Assembly (NCBI RefSeq): GCF_050624435.1 | Contig: NC_134542.1 | Location: forward strand, 10,933,497-10,997,496 | Direction: 5' to 3' | Source: Tenrec ecaudatus | Lineage: Eukaryota > Chordata > Mammalia > Afrosoricida > Tenrecidae | DNA: 64,000 nt | In this document: positions 44,968-57,104 of the stretch, in pieces | How the letters are laid out: every line of letters starts with the position of its first letter | Position numbering within the stretch: position 1 is the first letter of the stretch | Made by a program: the position numbers and the translations under genes | Notes under the pieces: generated by a model | Told to the model about the DNA's origin: nothing | The model's database searches: none | The model's input: only the letters and a program-made list of their open reading frames with translations

Positions 44968-45515
44968 TGTTAATTTAAATATCAAAATTTCCTGGAAAGA
45001 AACTGATAACTTTTCCTTCCTCGATTTTTTAATACTTTTATTGGCAAGTAATTCGTGTCTCATCGTTCATTCGCACCAAGAAGAGCTGGGCCATCTCTAC
45101 CACAACCAAGCTCAAAACCGTTTTTTCTTTCTCTTTGTGGTTGCCTCCCAATTGCCCCAGCCCCGCCTGCTTTGCCCTAGGAAATCATTAACCCACTTAA
45201 TGTCCCTGTAGATTGACCTAGCCTGGATTTCACATACAGAAAATCATACAAAACACAGACAAGAAACAAACAGAAAACACCAACGGCAAAACAAAATAGA
45301 GAAATAGAGGAAGCGCAAAATATTAAAAACTGAAACAAATTTAAAAGGGGTCAAAAGGGAGCCCAAGTGGTAAGCTGCCATGTTATCCTAACGACATCAT
45401 CCAAAATCGATTTTACAATGTTCTCTGTTACCAAAGCTAATCATTCACCTCCTGGGTTCTGGTCAGAGGGGCATCACCAGAGCCTTAGTCCACAGGTGGA
45501 CCCTGCAAAAGGATG
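44968..45515. mobile_element. unidentified insertion inside RTE
   Basis: About 550 bp separates two RTE parts that are contiguous in other copies. It is A-rich toward its right end and has a T-rich left end. The flanks CACATGTTTT and CACATTTTC may be a diverged TSD. Confidence 0.45.
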
Positions 45516-45765
45516 GCTTTCCACATTTTCAGGACAGACCAGTCCTTGGAGAAGGACATCATGCTTGGTAAATTACACCGGAAGCGAAGAAGAGGAAGAC
45601 CCTGGACAAGCTAGACTGACACTGTGGCTGCACCAATGGCCTCAAACAGAACCACTCTTGTGAGGATGGTGCAGGACTGAGTGGTGCTCCCTTCGGTTGT
45701 ACAAAGGGTTGCTTTGAGTTGGAATTGCCACCCAATTGAGACGCCACCTAACCTTACCAAGCCTT
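45516..45765 (+). mobile_element. RTE/BovB, right part
   Basis: 'caggacagaccagtccttgg', 'gaagaagaggaagaccctgg', 'ctgacactgtggctgcacca', 'ggatggtgcaggactgagtg', 'gagacgccacctaacc'. Confidence 0.82.
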
Positions 45766-46508
45766 TCCCCAGTGTCTCTTTTTCCATCCCAATCCATTTT
45801 GCATTTTATTGCCCTATCTGTCCTGTCTCTTCTGGTTTGTGATAGTGTCTCAGTCTTTCCTGCCTTTTTGTTACCTTGCTAGTCTGGAGAAGTACGCTGG
45901 CCAGGTATCCTATAGAAAGACTGTCACCATCCTGGGTTGACCTGATTTCTTTCTCATGAGTAAACTGGGATGGTAGGTTTTGAGGATAAAGAAAACAGAG
46001 ACAAAGCATCCTTGGTGGACACGTGATATAAGCTTGGACTTGGATTTTGTGTGTGCAACCTTCGTGTAATGTGGAAAGCAATCCTCCTGTAACTGAGTTT
46101 GTATCAGAGGACTGCTTATTCTTCATAACCCGTCATACTGGTTTACCTAACATTTCATGAGCACAGCCATTTTTGAGAGCACAGCCAACTGCCTAATGTG
46201 GACATCGGTCAGTGGGTATGAAGCAGGTGGGGGACATTGGCTCTTTCAGTGTTATACATTCACGGAGAAGCTAAATGACCATTAACCTTGTAGATTAGAG
46301 GGTGGGGGTTGAAATCTCTCCCTCCAGTCCCTGGAGTTGGGGTACAAAAGGGCCCACTATGTTTCAAAATCGTGGCCCTTCTCACCCAAGAGACAAGGAG
46401 TTTGTCTGCCTTAGATGTCACAGTATCCCAACCCTGAGTCCGGTTCCTGTCACCTTGCAGGGGCTCAACACGTGTCTCTTGAGAAAACTTAAGATGGACT
46501 TCCAGTTC
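45766..46508. other. unassigned sequence
   Basis: No gene or repeat recognised. Confidence 0.35.
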
Positions 46509-46509
46509 A

Positions 46510-46700
46510 CTCAAGCTCAATTGCCATCAAGTTGAAGTCGACTCCTAGTGACCCTGTAGGACAGAGTGGAACGGCCCTGTGGGTCTCGGAGGCTGTAAAT
46601 CTTCCTGCGTGTAGAAGGTCTCCTCTTTCTCCGACAGGGTGGCTGGTGGCTTCAAACCACACCAGCCCTGTGTGTGGCCCACACCGTTCTTCTTATGTGA
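46510..46700 (-). mobile_element. AfroSINE
   Basis: 'attgccatcaagttgaagtc', 'tgtaggacagagtggaacgg', 'tttctccgacagggtggctg'. Confidence 0.8.
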
Positions 46701-46857
46701 ACAAGAAGAATGGATGAACCGGATCATTTGCTTAAGAAATGATTGTTGAAAGAATGAGTGGAAGAACAAAGGAAGAAAAAGGGTTTTAAGAAGAACAGAG
46801 GCATTTCATGGAGAAAAGGTAAAATCCCAAAGCTCAAAACCAGAGCTACTCTCTGTT

Positions 46858-46932
46858 CAATTTCTACCCTGTCCTATAAAGTCCCTGTGAGTCAGGATGG
46901 GTTGAACAGCAGTGACTTTGGTTTTGAGCTTT
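46858..46932 (+). mobile_element. AfroSINE tail fragment
   Basis: 'accctgtcctataaagtccc', 'tgtgagtcaggatgggttga', 'cagtgactttggttttg'. Confidence 0.7.
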
Positions 46933-46944
46933 GTTCTCTTTGAG

Positions 46945-47152
46945 AAGCCCTGGTGATGCAGTGATTAAACATTCAACTGCTAACCGAGAGGTTGGGAGTT
47001 TGAACCCACCAGCTGCTCCGAGAGAGGAAGATGTAGCCATCTGCTTCCATCAAGGCTACAGCCTTGGAAGCCATATGGAACCATTCATGGCCGTCCTCCA
47101 GGGTCACTGCCAGTTGGAATCGACTCAAAGGCAATGGGGTTGAGTTGGGTTT
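46945..47152 (+). mobile_element. AfroSINE, near full length
   Basis: 'aagccctggtgatgcagtga', 'ctgctaaccgagaggttggg', 'gtttgaacccaccagctgct', 'gccagttggaatcgactcaa'. One of the best-kept copies. Confidence 0.9.
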
Positions 47153-48810
47153 CTCACGGTTCCTTGGCAACGCTTATGTGAAGAGTGGCCCAGATGGAGT
47201 CAAACCTTAGAAACATCACTCTAGGTTTAGAAAATGTGCTCGGGGTGACGGAAAAATTATGTCCCATCCTTCCTTGCTGGCTTAGCTTGGCCTGACACTT
47301 CACTTGAGAGCCCTTGGTTTAGAAGGTGCCACCTGCAACTGTGGTGGCCCTGATGACGTCACCACAACCTGTCAGTGTTCACAATGAAAAGGAAGAGGGA
47401 AGCTGGGTGTGAGGCCAGGTGTGTCAGATCCAGCCACCAAAACACATCAGGTGAAGACCGCAGGCTGAAAGGAGACTTGGAATTGCATCAAGACAAGCGC
47501 GTCACAGTTCACAGAAGTCTTGACCTCCTACTTGGTAGACTTTCCACCTGATAATATAGCCTGAGGGGCAGGAGCTGTGCCCTGGAGCTCACAGCAAGGG
47601 AGGAGCCCACAGCAAGACTCGTTTGGCTTCCACAGTTGCTGTTGAATTTGAACCTGTTGCCAAGCTTTAGAAATTGGGACACTTCAGATACAATCTGGGC
47701 TTCCGGTTTCTTGTGGAAAAGCAGAAGGTCCTGGAAAAACAGCTGGGCCGTTTCCTCAGGGCCACAACGGCTGCTCCCCTACCGGGCAGGAAGGACAGCT
47801 GTTCTCGCCACCCACCCCGTGGCACTCTATCACCCCCTGGCATTTGCAGGCCCCGCTTCTCTAGAGTCTACCCAGAAAGGGCCTTCGCGGAATGGAGCTG
47901 GATGGGAGGGCCGGCTCGTGTTGTAGATTCCCGAAAGGGCACCAGGACCAGAATGAGTCATTCTGTTCCGTGGGCATGGCGGCTTCCTGGATTCTCTCAG
48001 GGATGAGCTCAACAGGAGAAGGCCATAGTGCTGCAATTGTACTGGGGGTGGGGGGGGGTGTACTGAGGCGAGCTCCAGGCCTCGTCAATGAGAACAACTG
48101 TTCCCCTCTTTGCTCTGGCCCATTTGGCTGATTCTCTACGACCGGCGAAGGCCTTCGTTCCCATCACACGTCTCCATCTGGGCCAAAAGTCCACCGGAAG
48201 CGTGTGTCTTCCCCATTTATGAATGACCCTCAGAGTTGATCATAAGTAAAATGAAGGCTGTGGGAAGTGGGCTAACGAAATTGGTTGCATTATGAAATTC
48301 ACACTTATTCGAAAGACCATCTCCCTCTGACATTTCCCTTCCGGCTGCTGTGGCATTAATGGGAGAATTATTTATGACTCGGCATTTCCTCACGACAGCT
48401 GCCCACAGGGCAGCGCAGGAATGGAGGGAAATGAAAGGCCCATGCTGACTTCGCCCTTTCAGCACAGCACGCCTGGCTGAGAGAGTCGCTGCGCTGGGTG
48501 GGGAGAGCTGGCTCAGCTCAACCAAGTTCAAATCTTGAGCCCACATTGGGGCCTTGAAACCATTGTCTGCACACCCCAAGACAGGCAAAGTCTTCCTGGT
48601 GGGACATGCTTCCAACCTCATTCTGGAGCTTCTGTGGTTGTCGTGCCAAGGTCTTCCCAAGAAACCTCCTGCTGATTCTAATGCATGAGGCGCTCACGTA
48701 GTCAGACCAGGCCTCTGCTCCAGAGAGCTTCCAGTGACAGACATGTGTCCCGCCGTGGATCACCAGGCCTTTCTTGTGGACGCAAGCTTTCAACCTTTCA
48801 GTTAGCAGCC
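47153..48810. other. unassigned, with a repeat-free block
   Basis: 47640-47760 looks like an old DNA-transposon remnant that I cannot name. 48200-48480 is repeat-free with motifs such as 'cattaatgggagaattattt' and could be conserved non-coding DNA. The 147-codon minus ORF at 48217-48660 has no recognisable domain. Confidence 0.35.
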
Positions 48811-48829
48811 AAGCTTGCTAGCTGCTTGC

Positions 48830-49140
48830 TCCTCGGAATAGAGCACACAGAATGGAGCCACCATGAACAGTAAAAAGGCTGACAAGAGGGCCACCGGGAA
48901 TAAAAACGTCAGCAACAAAATGGCGGACTTCAAGAAGGACACCTGAACTGACCAGAGTCCAAGGCGACCGGACTGAACACCCATAATCACACTTATGGCG
49001 ATTAACCCCCCCCCAAATTTTTGTATAAATATCCAGCCAAGAGCCCAGGGGGTAGAGTCTTCTTGATCGCTGCAATGGAGCAGCACTCTCACTGTTCCCT
49101 CGCTCTTGCAGGTCAGTCTTGCCTGCTTTTCTTGACTTGA
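48830..49140 (+). mobile_element. possible LTR-like sequence
   Basis: 'acaaaatggcggacttcaag' lies upstream of a TATA-like 'tttgtataaatatcc', which resembles an LTR promoter layout. No ends or TSD were found. Confidence 0.25.
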
Positions 49141-49329
49141 TGTTACTATGTGTGAATGACCATGGGAATCAGTGGGCTAAAGACTGTCTGGCTCATAGAG
49201 TGTGTGATGCTCGTGAAAGACCATGGCCAGTCACTGTGGGAAGCTTAGCGTCTGCACGTGGCTTCCCCGGGGCATAAGCAGACTGATTCCTAAGGGGACT
49301 GTCACAAGGTGCTCAAGACAACCACCCAA

Positions 49330-49425
49330 GGACAATCTGTAAGTGACCAGGGGTGGCTGTGTTCCAATAAAGCTTTATTTAAAAAACAGGCCTCGGGCCA
49401 GATTTTACCAGTGGGTCTGAGACAG
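49330..49425 (+). mobile_element. ancient hAT (Charlie-like) fragment
   Basis: 'ggctgtgttccaataaagct' followed by 'cggGCCAGATTTTACC' resembles an old mammal-wide hAT short element. The exact family name is uncertain. Confidence 0.5.
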
Positions 49426-49924
49426 CCCCCTCCTGGTCTTCACCTCTCCCTTCCCCTCTCACCCAACCAGCTCTCCTCCGACTCCCACCAAAGGTCTCCC
49501 TGGGGTCCAGATCAGGGAGCCCTCAGGCCTTCTCCTCAGTAGCATTCCATCTGCACAGGGAACCTCCCTGGTGAGGTGGTCCTCCCTGGGTTTCAGAGAC
49601 ACCCCCAGCTGTGGATTTCCTTCTACTTCTCTGGCGGTTCCTTTCCTGGAATCTTAGCTGGCACCTCCTCCTCCTCTCTTCTTCCTGGCCATGAGGCATT
49701 AGACTTCTTAAAGTCGGTCAGCAGTGACTCCCTTTCCTTCCTGATTCACAATTTGTTCAATTTGTTCCAGGGTGATCTCTTCGACATCTCTGATGCCCAT
49801 GATGTCAAAGGCTTCAAATAAGACATCTCCAGCCCTTACCCCCCACCTGTCAATTAATGACCTCCTTCATGTATCCTCTTGTCAGTGTTTCTGTCCCTTT
49901 GGTGGATGGTTTACCTTTCTTTAA

Positions 49925-50473
49925 CAAATCTACTCTGGAGCTTATTAACAACCTGTGATATGCAGATGGCGAAACCTTGCTTGCTGAAAATGAGGATGAC
50001 TTGAAACATTTATTGATAAGGATCAAGGATTGCAGATTTCGTTATTGATTATGACTCTGTGTAAGGAAAATCAAAACCCTCACAACTTGATCAGTAGGTC
50101 CCATCATGATAAATGGAGAAGAGATTGAAATTCTCACGGATTTCATTTTGCTTGGACTACAGCCCATGCTCATGGAAGCAGCAGTCAAGAGACCAAAGGA
50201 CGCATTGTATTGGGCATGTGCCTGTGAAAGGTGGGCATTGAATCAGGTAGACCAAAGAAGGATCGATGCATTTGATTTATGGGGCTGGTGAAGAATATTA
50301 ATAGCATCATGGACTTGCAGAAGAACAAACAAATCTATCTTGGAAGAAGTAAAGTGAGAATGCCCTTTAGACTAGAGGCAAGTATGGTGAGACTCAATCT
50401 CATGTACTTCGAACATGTTATCAGGAGAGACCAGTCCCTGGAGAAAAACATCTTGGTTTGTAAAGTAGCAGGG
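49925..50473 (+). mobile_element. RTE/BovB ORF2 fragment, left part
   Basis: The most complete ORF2 C-terminal stretch here: 'aacaacctgtgatatgcaga', 'gataaatggagaagagattg', 'agaccaaagaaggatcgatg', 'gttatcaggagagaccagtc'. In one frame 50106-50291 gives INGEEIEILTDFILLGL and later QVDQRRIDAFDLWGW, which matches the BovB ORF2 C-terminal region by family knowledge. Confidence 0.88.
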
Positions 50474-51186
50474 TGTGGGAAACAAAGATTTCTCCCAAGT
50501 TGTCTCCCCCAAATATATGCCTAATGTAGCTGCTTGTTACACATAGCAAATGACTACACTTGGAGATCAATTGAAGTAGGTCAGGCATTATTCTCTCTAA
50601 GGGTTATCACCATCCAGAGCAAGCAGACACCCACAAGTAGGGCCCACAACAAGTAGGACCCACTCCCTTCTGATAAGGACAGTAGTAAATTGTTTCCCTG
50701 AAGGAGAGCTCAGGGAGGTCAAGTTCACTCAAGGGTGACCAAGGTTAGGCTGCCATCTTGAATCTAGGGTCCGCCCATCTTGTCACATGTACACCCCTAG
50801 TCCCGCCCCTTCCTATCATGTGTATAGCCCTAACTCATCCCCTTTCTGTTATGCCTATTTCCATGGTATATCCCTTTCCTATGTGTATGCCTGTTTTCCT
50901 TCCCCTTCCTGTGACACGTGTGGTTACCTGTAATCACGCCCCCCGGAGTAGTTCTAAGCCTTGGTTAGCAATAAACATCTCTCTCTCCGGCCCGCCCTCC
51001 CTCCGGCTCTCTCCACGTGGACCACCAAGTGGGGCTGAGGTGAGCATGCTACCATGAATTGTGTCTGACTCCATTATTTCAATCTCTCATGCTCTCCGTG
51101 ACTTTACTATAATCTTTACTTATTATCGCCGTACAATTGCATCTACCGGACCCGTGATGATTTGTTAGGGGCTCTGTCCCCTCACA
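50474..51186 (+). mobile_element. solo LTR of an endogenous retrovirus, inside RTE
   Basis: It starts TGTGGGAAAC and ends CCCTCACA and is flanked by perfect GCAGGG duplications (50468-50473 and 51187-51192). The RTE sequence is continuous across it. AATAAA at 50970-50975 is a plausible polyadenylation signal. The length is 713 bp. A 6-bp TSD is usual for class II (ERVK-like) and some other groups. No internal retroviral sequence is present, so this is the product of LTR-LTR recombination. Confidence 0.88.
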
Positions 51187-51365
51187 GCAGGGCAGGAAAA
51201 AAGAGGAAGATCCTTCGACAAGAAGGATTGGCACGGTGGCTGCAACAATGGGCTCCAACAAGAACAATTGTGAGGATGGTGCCGGACCGGGCAGTGCTTC
51301 ATTCTGTGGCACATAGGGTCGCTAGGAGTTGGAACCAACTTGATGACACCCGACAACCACAACTC
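51187..51365 (+). mobile_element. RTE/BovB 3' end, right part
   Basis: 'aaaaaagaggaagatccttc', 'ggattggcacggtggctgca', 'acaatgggctccaacaagaa', 'ggtgccggaccgggcagtgc', 'ttgatgacacccgacaacca'. Confidence 0.9.
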
Positions 51366-51679
51366 TCGAGCCAATATGCATCTGCTCTCTTTTCATTTCC
51401 TCTGGTTTGCCTTCCCGACTTGCCTCCCTCCACACCGTGACCTGGACCAGAATCCTCTAGGCCCCACCCTTGAGGCCGTTATCGATTTCTTCTTCATCCT
51501 TCGCAGTATGTCATGAGAATTGTGTGTCTTCAATTGCTTGCTGTTTGAGAGCTGTAGGTCCCTCAGGTTGGAAGGCATTCAAAATACAAGGGAAAGTGTA
51601 TGTCACGGTTGGATCCTCTCACCACCCTCAGAGGCAGTCTGGAGGCTGGGTAAATAATTTGAGGAGCTAGATAATTTGC

Positions 51680-51955
51680 AGATGAATGCATCATCAGCAT
51701 CGGAGGCACACGCAACACCGTGATATGCAATGACGCAACTTTGCTTGCTGAGCACCAAGAAGACTGGAAGCACTTACTGATGAAGAGAGGCAATTACAGT
51801 GTTCAGTGAGGACAACCCCTCTAGATAAAGAACACAAGAACGCGCACAACTGGACCGATAAGCAACATCAAGATAAACTGGAATAAGGATGGAAGTTGAT
51901 AAGTTTCATTTTAGTAGGACCCACAGCAACACCCATGGAAACAGCAGTCAAGAAG
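51680..51955 (+). mobile_element. RTE/BovB ORF2 fragment
   Basis: 'gatatgcaatgacgcaactt', 'tgcttgctgagcaccaagaa', 'gcacttactgatgaagagag', 'tggaccgataagcaacatca', 'catggaaacagcagtcaaga'. It aligns with the region near 49950-50190. Confidence 0.75.
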
Positions 51956-51964
51956 TAAAATAAT

Positions 51965-52388
51965 AAAACTGTGAAAACACCTCAGCGTGTGGATGAACTT
52001 GGAGAGCATTATGCTCAGCAAAGTGCTCTCACAAACCTCACTGTTGGTAAGGTGAGCACACAACGATGTGATTTTTTGATGCCTGCTAACTGGAATCTCG
52101 TGGTCACACAGGCTGGTGTCCTTCTTCCACGTGGGCTTTGTTGCTTCTAAACTAGATGGTCGCTTGTTTACCTTCAAGCCTTTAAGACCCCAGACACTAT
52201 ATCTTTTGATAGTCTGGCACCATCAGCTTTCTTTACCGCATTTTCTTATGTACCCGCTTTTTCTTCAGCGATTGTGTCAGGAAGGTGAGCATCATGGAAT
52301 GCCAGTTTAATAGAACAAAATATTCTTGCACTGGGGGAGTACTTGAGTGGAGGCACAATGTCCATCTGCTACCTTAATACTAAACCTA
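51965..52388 (+). mobile_element. L1 3' UTR, left part
   Basis: 'ggatgaacttggagagcatt', 'ccttcttccacgtgggcttt', 'ttcaagcctttaagacccca', 'gcgattgtgtcaggaaggtg'. It is interrupted at 52388 by the C19orf53 retrocopy and continues at 52900. Confidence 0.85.
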
Positions 52389-52899
<511 letters not shown>

Positions 52900-53250
52900 A
52901 ATACTAAACCTATAAATATATGCACATATAGTTCCCCATCCTCATATATAAATATATTTACATATGTACCTGGCTTTATTTAGACCTCTATAAATGCCCT
53001 TTGCCTCCTAGCTCCTTCCTCTATTTCCTTTTACTTTCCTCTTGTCCCACTATCACGCTCAGCTTTCATTTGGGTTTCAGTGATTCCTCTTGGTTACATT
53101 AACCTTGATCATGCCCTACCAGGCCTCCCACCAATTTGGACCACTTGTTGTTCCCTTGTCCCTGGATTTGTTAACACCACTTCCTTTCCCCCACCTCCTC
53201 CTCTCCCATGACCCGTTGTTGTTTTCTCCTCCAGATTGTTCATCCAGCCT
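52900..53250 (+). mobile_element. L1 3' UTR, right part
   Basis: 'tataaatatatgcacatata', 'atatatttacatatgtacct', 'tttccttttactttcctctt', 'ctgtccctggatttgttaac'-like text runs parallel to 33360-33570. It continues the copy interrupted at 52388. Confidence 0.8.
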
Positions 53251-53344
53251 ATTCTATTTAGACAGACCTGCGGAGAAAATAACATGCACAAAAACAAGAC
53301 AGAGCAAAACCAAGCAACAAAAGAAAACAACAACAAAAAACCCA

Positions 53345-53608
53345 TGACAAAATTCACTGTCATCAAGTCAGTTCTGACTATGAGTCTAGTCTTTCTCCAT
53401 GGAACTGCTGGTGGTTCAAAGCAGTGTGCTTGATTCCAGCTCCTAACAACCCCAAAGGGCAGAATTGCCTCACAGGGTTTCCAGGGCTGTCCTCTGTTCA
53501 GAGGGAGACCGACACACCTCTCTCCATGGAACAGCTGATGAGTCCAAAGTGCTGGCCTTTAGGTTAACAGCCAAGTACTTAGTCACTGGGCCACCAACCA
53601 AGAAAATG
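53345..53608 (-). mobile_element. two AfroSINE pieces, inverted
   Basis: 'cactgtcatcaagtcagttc', 'catggaactgctggtggttc' (53350-53420), then 'tgcctcacagggtttccag', 'ggttaacagccaagtactta', 'cactgggccaccaaccaag'. Confidence 0.75.
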
Positions 53609-53804
53609 TAAGAAGCGGTTTTACTCACTAACATGTGGCATTGCCCTGGGGCCCCGTGGACTCAGCAGCAGCTGGACTGGCTTTTGTTTTGGACCTGCCA
53701 CCAGCACCGGTGGCTTCACCCAGCTGAGAAGCCGTGGCCCAGCTCTTAGAACTTATTTCTATATTCCACAGTAATGATGACACCACTGAGATTAGCATAA
53801 ACCG

Positions 53805-53990
53805 TCCTTGACACCCAGTCAATTCAGACTCCGTTCAACCCCGGAGGACAGAGTAGACCGTCCCCATCGGGTGTCCCAGACTGTAGGCAATCCTCCAGGA
53901 AAGACACTGCCACACCTGTGTCCCACGCATCGCCTGGCAAACGGCCTTGTGTGTAACCAGGTACCAGCGGGCTCCTCCCATCCCAAACAA
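53805..53990 (-). mobile_element. AfroSINE, diverged
   Basis: 'gaccctcgac'-type start is replaced by 'gtcaattcagactccgttca', with 'ggaggacagagtagaccgtc' and 'tcccagactgtaggcaatcc' following. Confidence 0.6.
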
Positions 53991-55060
53991 AGAAGAGTGA
54001 AGAGAAGCCATTCTCAGAAGGGCTAATGGACCACGTGACCCTCGAGCTCAACAACCCTGGGTAGGAGGAGTTAGATGGAGCCTGATTGCCACTGTTAAAC
54101 TCCCTGAAAGGGGCCATAATTGGAGGGTTCTGGATCAAGTGTGTGTGTGGGGGGTGGGCAATGCAGATTAAAACTCAGAGCCAAAAAGCAAATAAACACA
54201 AAGCACCCGATTGACTGGGCCGAGAGAAACTGGTAGAACTCCCAGCCAAGGCCATGGCCCTCAGTCAACCTTTAACCACCCCCAAGGCTCAGTTTTCAGC
54301 CAAACAACAGAGCAGGAAGGTGGGGATTCTCACCCACAGCGTCCCCTACAAGCTGCCACAGATCAGAGAACAACCAGGCACGCGAGCTCAGCTCCAGGGC
54401 CAACATTTGCTGAGCGGTGATGCTCAGAAGGCAAGAAGAAAGAGAAAGGCAAACCAGTGGTGCTGGCACCCTGGGGTGGGGGTGGGGTCGGTAGGAAGAG
54501 GGCTGTCACATGGTGGGGCAGGCTTTCAATGCCACCGACCACAGGTGCATGAATGATTGAATGGGAAACCAAATTACTCCGTAACCTTTCACCCAAACAC
54601 AAGAAGACAGTTAAAACAAGTAAGCCCCAAAAAAGCACTAGATAAGGGGCAATGAGCTTCTTATCTGAAACAGAACTACCTGGACCACCTGCTGAAAGAG
54701 GTGAAAATCAAACCCCAGAACTACTCTCTCCTTTCTCCGTAGGTTCGAGGTCGGGCTGAGCGTGTTGGGTGGTTGGCCTCTGCTTGCCCGTGAGAAGAAT
54801 GCGAGCTGAGTCACAGAGCAAGCAGGAAGAAATGAGTCGAACTCAGGAAGCCTCAAAGGTTACTCAGACCCAGAGTTGCTGAGAAAACAGCCCAGGTGCT
54901 TTGTCTGTGCCCTGGGCTTAGCTGATTGTCTTTCCGAAGCTGCTGCTTCTCCTTAAAGAAAGAGTGACTCAGTGGCGCGACTGCCCTGGAATGTGGTATT
55001 TGAATAAAATCTAAAAGACTACACATTTTTGTGCCCAAGAATTTATCCCCAGTGGGACCA
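53991..55060. other. unassigned sequence
   Basis: No gene or repeat recognised. Confidence 0.35.
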
Positions 55061-55064
55061 AACA

Positions 55065-55182
55065 AACAAGCCCTGGCGGCAGAGCGGCTTGTCTATTGGA
55101 CTGCTAACGGCAATGTCAGCAGTTCTCCCCTTCCTGCTGGGTCGCCCTGAGTGGGAACCAGTTTAATGACAGTGGGATCAGT
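55065..55182 (+). mobile_element. AfroSINE with internal deletion
   Basis: 'agccctggcggcagagcggc', 'ggactgctaacggcaatgtc', 'gtcgccctgagtgggaacca'. Confidence 0.7.
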
Positions 55183-55201
55183 TGATCAGAGGCCTTATAC
55201 C

Positions 55202-55345
55202 AGAAGCCCTGGTGGTGCTTTGGGCTGCTGACTGCCAGGTCAGTGGTTCAAACCCACCAGCCTCGCTGTGGAAAAAAGAGATGGGAGTCTACTGTAAAGA
55301 TCCAGAGCCTCGGAAACCCATGGGGCAGCTGGACTCTAGGAAGCC
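55202..55345 (+). mobile_element. AfroSINE
   Basis: 'gaagccctggtggtgctttg', 'gtcagtggttcaaacccacc', 'gagcctcggaaacccatggg'. Confidence 0.8.
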
Positions 55346-55459
55346 CTCTGGAGAGCAGAGGGCTTGGTTTGGTTTCAGTTCCACCCTCTCTCTCCTCCAC
55401 ACCGAGGGCCGACTCCCTTGCCCTTTAATAGTATGTACTTTGCCCTCGTGTTGAAATGC

Positions 55460-55665
55460 TTACAGAAGCCCTGTTGGCATGGGGTGGGGTGGGGAGAAAT
55501 GAGGTAGACGGCTCACTGCAAGCTCAGCCCTTCGGGAAAGATGAGGTTTCCTTCTCCCATAAAGCGTTATATAGACTCAGAAACCCACAGAGGCAGTTCT
55601 CCCTGGGCCTATAGGATCGTTGTGAGTTAGAATCGAGTCGATGGCAGTGAGTTTTGAAATGGCTG
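55460..55665 (+). mobile_element. AfroSINE
   Basis: 'gaagccctgttggcatgggg', 'gggaaagatgaggtttcctt', 'actcagaaacccacagaggc', 'gttagaatcgagtcgatggc'. Confidence 0.85.
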
Positions 55666-55756
55666 TGATTCTCACCACACATTCTTCAATAATGTCTTCA
55701 CTTGCTCCAGGTGCCGCTTTGAAACCACGGTAAAGTCTGGAGTCTTTTCTTACCCG

Positions 55757-55957
55757 GACCCACCATGCCACTGCTCCTGAGTCGATTCTGACCCTGGAGG
55801 ACAGAGTAACAGTAGAACTGTTACTTTGAGTCAATCCATCTTCCGAGGCAAAAAAAGCTATATGGGAGCAGACGGCCTCATTTTTCTCCTGAGGGTTTGA
55901 ACTCCCTACCTTGTGGGTCGCAGCCCAACGCTGAACCCACAGTGCCACCAGGCCTCC
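55757..55957 (-). mobile_element. AfroSINE
   Basis: 'ccatgccactgctcctgagt', 'atatgggagcagacggcctc', 'gcagcccaacgctgaaccca', 'cagtgccaccaggcctcc'. Confidence 0.82.
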
Positions 55958-55962
55958 CTTTC

Positions 55963-56153
55963 TTTCACTAAGTCACTGCCATGGAGTCCGCAGAGCACAG
56001 GGTAGACCTGCTTTGGTGGGTTTCCAAGATTGTAACTCTTTGTGGGAGGAGGAAGCCTCGTCTTTCTCCCATGGAGCAGCGGATGGTTTCAAACTGCCGG
56101 CCTTGAGGCTAACAGTCCATCTCATGACCACTCCTCCACCAGGCCTCCTCATT
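55963..56153 (-). mobile_element. AfroSINE
   Basis: 'aagtcactgccatggagtcc', 'ctcgtctttctcccatggag', 'cagcggatggtttcaaactg', 'ctcctccaccaggcctcc'. Confidence 0.85.
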
Positions 56154-56299
56154 ACACTAAAGTAAAGCTATGAACCCAGTCAGATTTACGTACAGATTCA
56201 ACTTCCAGACATGCTTTGGAGCAGATCTCACTTGTAACCCAGGGATTACCCATATGTCAATTCGAGGGTACGAAGAGGGGGCAACATGCACTCCATATG

Positions 56300-56475
56300 A
56301 CCCTAGGAGCCCTGTTGAGGCCAACGCCAAACTCACTGCCCACGAGTCAAGTTGGACCCATAGCAACCCTGTGGGACAGAGTAGAATTGCCCCTGTGGTT
56401 TCGGAGATGGCAAATCTTCATGGAAGCAGTAACCTCGTCTCTTTCCTGCTGGGGGGGGGGGATACATGAATTAGG
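56300..56475 (-). mobile_element. AfroSINE
   Basis: 'aactcactgcccacgagtca', 'catagcaaccctgtgggaca', 'gagtagaattgcccctgtgg', then a G-rich break. Confidence 0.8.
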
Positions 56476-56574
56476 GCCTACATTGGAGACCACCTGGTGG
56501 AAGACTGTGGGTTTGGATGGGCGCCCCAGCTCCACTGTGAGTCTTGATAGACATTCAGTCTCTGTGGAGTCCTT

Positions 56575-56765
56575 TGTGGTCCTTGCCCACCGATGGGAAA
56601 GCTGGTTACAGCTCCCATTTCACTGCAGGCCGAGGAGCTGGAGAGCCTTGTAGGTTACGGCGAGTTGAGCTGTCGAGAGCTTGAAACCACTTGGGCCGAT
56701 CCACCCTGTCCTGTAGACTCGCTAAGAGTCACAAGTGGCTCAGAGGCAACAAGATCTCTGAATTT
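56575..56765 (+). mobile_element. AfroSINE-like, diverged
   Basis: 'cttgaaaccacttgggccga', 'ccaccctgtcctgtagactc', 'gctaagagtcacaagtggct'. The head is unclear. Confidence 0.5.
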
Positions 56766-57104
56766 ACCACACCAGGGAGGGGGCGGTCCTGCCCTCAACG
56801 ACCTGCATGGGTGTGCCCTAGTGATTGACAAATACAAGCTATTTAAATCTTGGGGTGCAGGGCTGAGTGGATATGACTCAAGGCCACCAGGTCATGACTC
56901 ATGACCCAACCGCCAGAGGCCCAGGACCCCAGCATGTGGCCAACACCCCCAGGACCAGCCTTGTCAGCCTTTCAAGTCTGCCAGTTGTGTTCTTAGCCTA
57001 TCACAGTCCTTTCCCCTCTCGCTGCAACATCTGCAGTTCTGTCTTCCACAGTGAAGAGTCCATCTGCCCCAGCCATAATGTGGGACAGCTTCTACCCTCT
57101 AGAG
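56766..57104. other. unassigned sequence
   Basis: No gene or repeat recognised. Confidence 0.35.

Noticed and set aside
48217-48660. 147-codon minus ORF
   Set aside because: No domain and no splice signals. The region is better described as possible conserved non-coding DNA.
50474-51186. a complete endogenous retrovirus
   Set aside because: Only one LTR is present, with no internal sequence and TSDs directly outside it.
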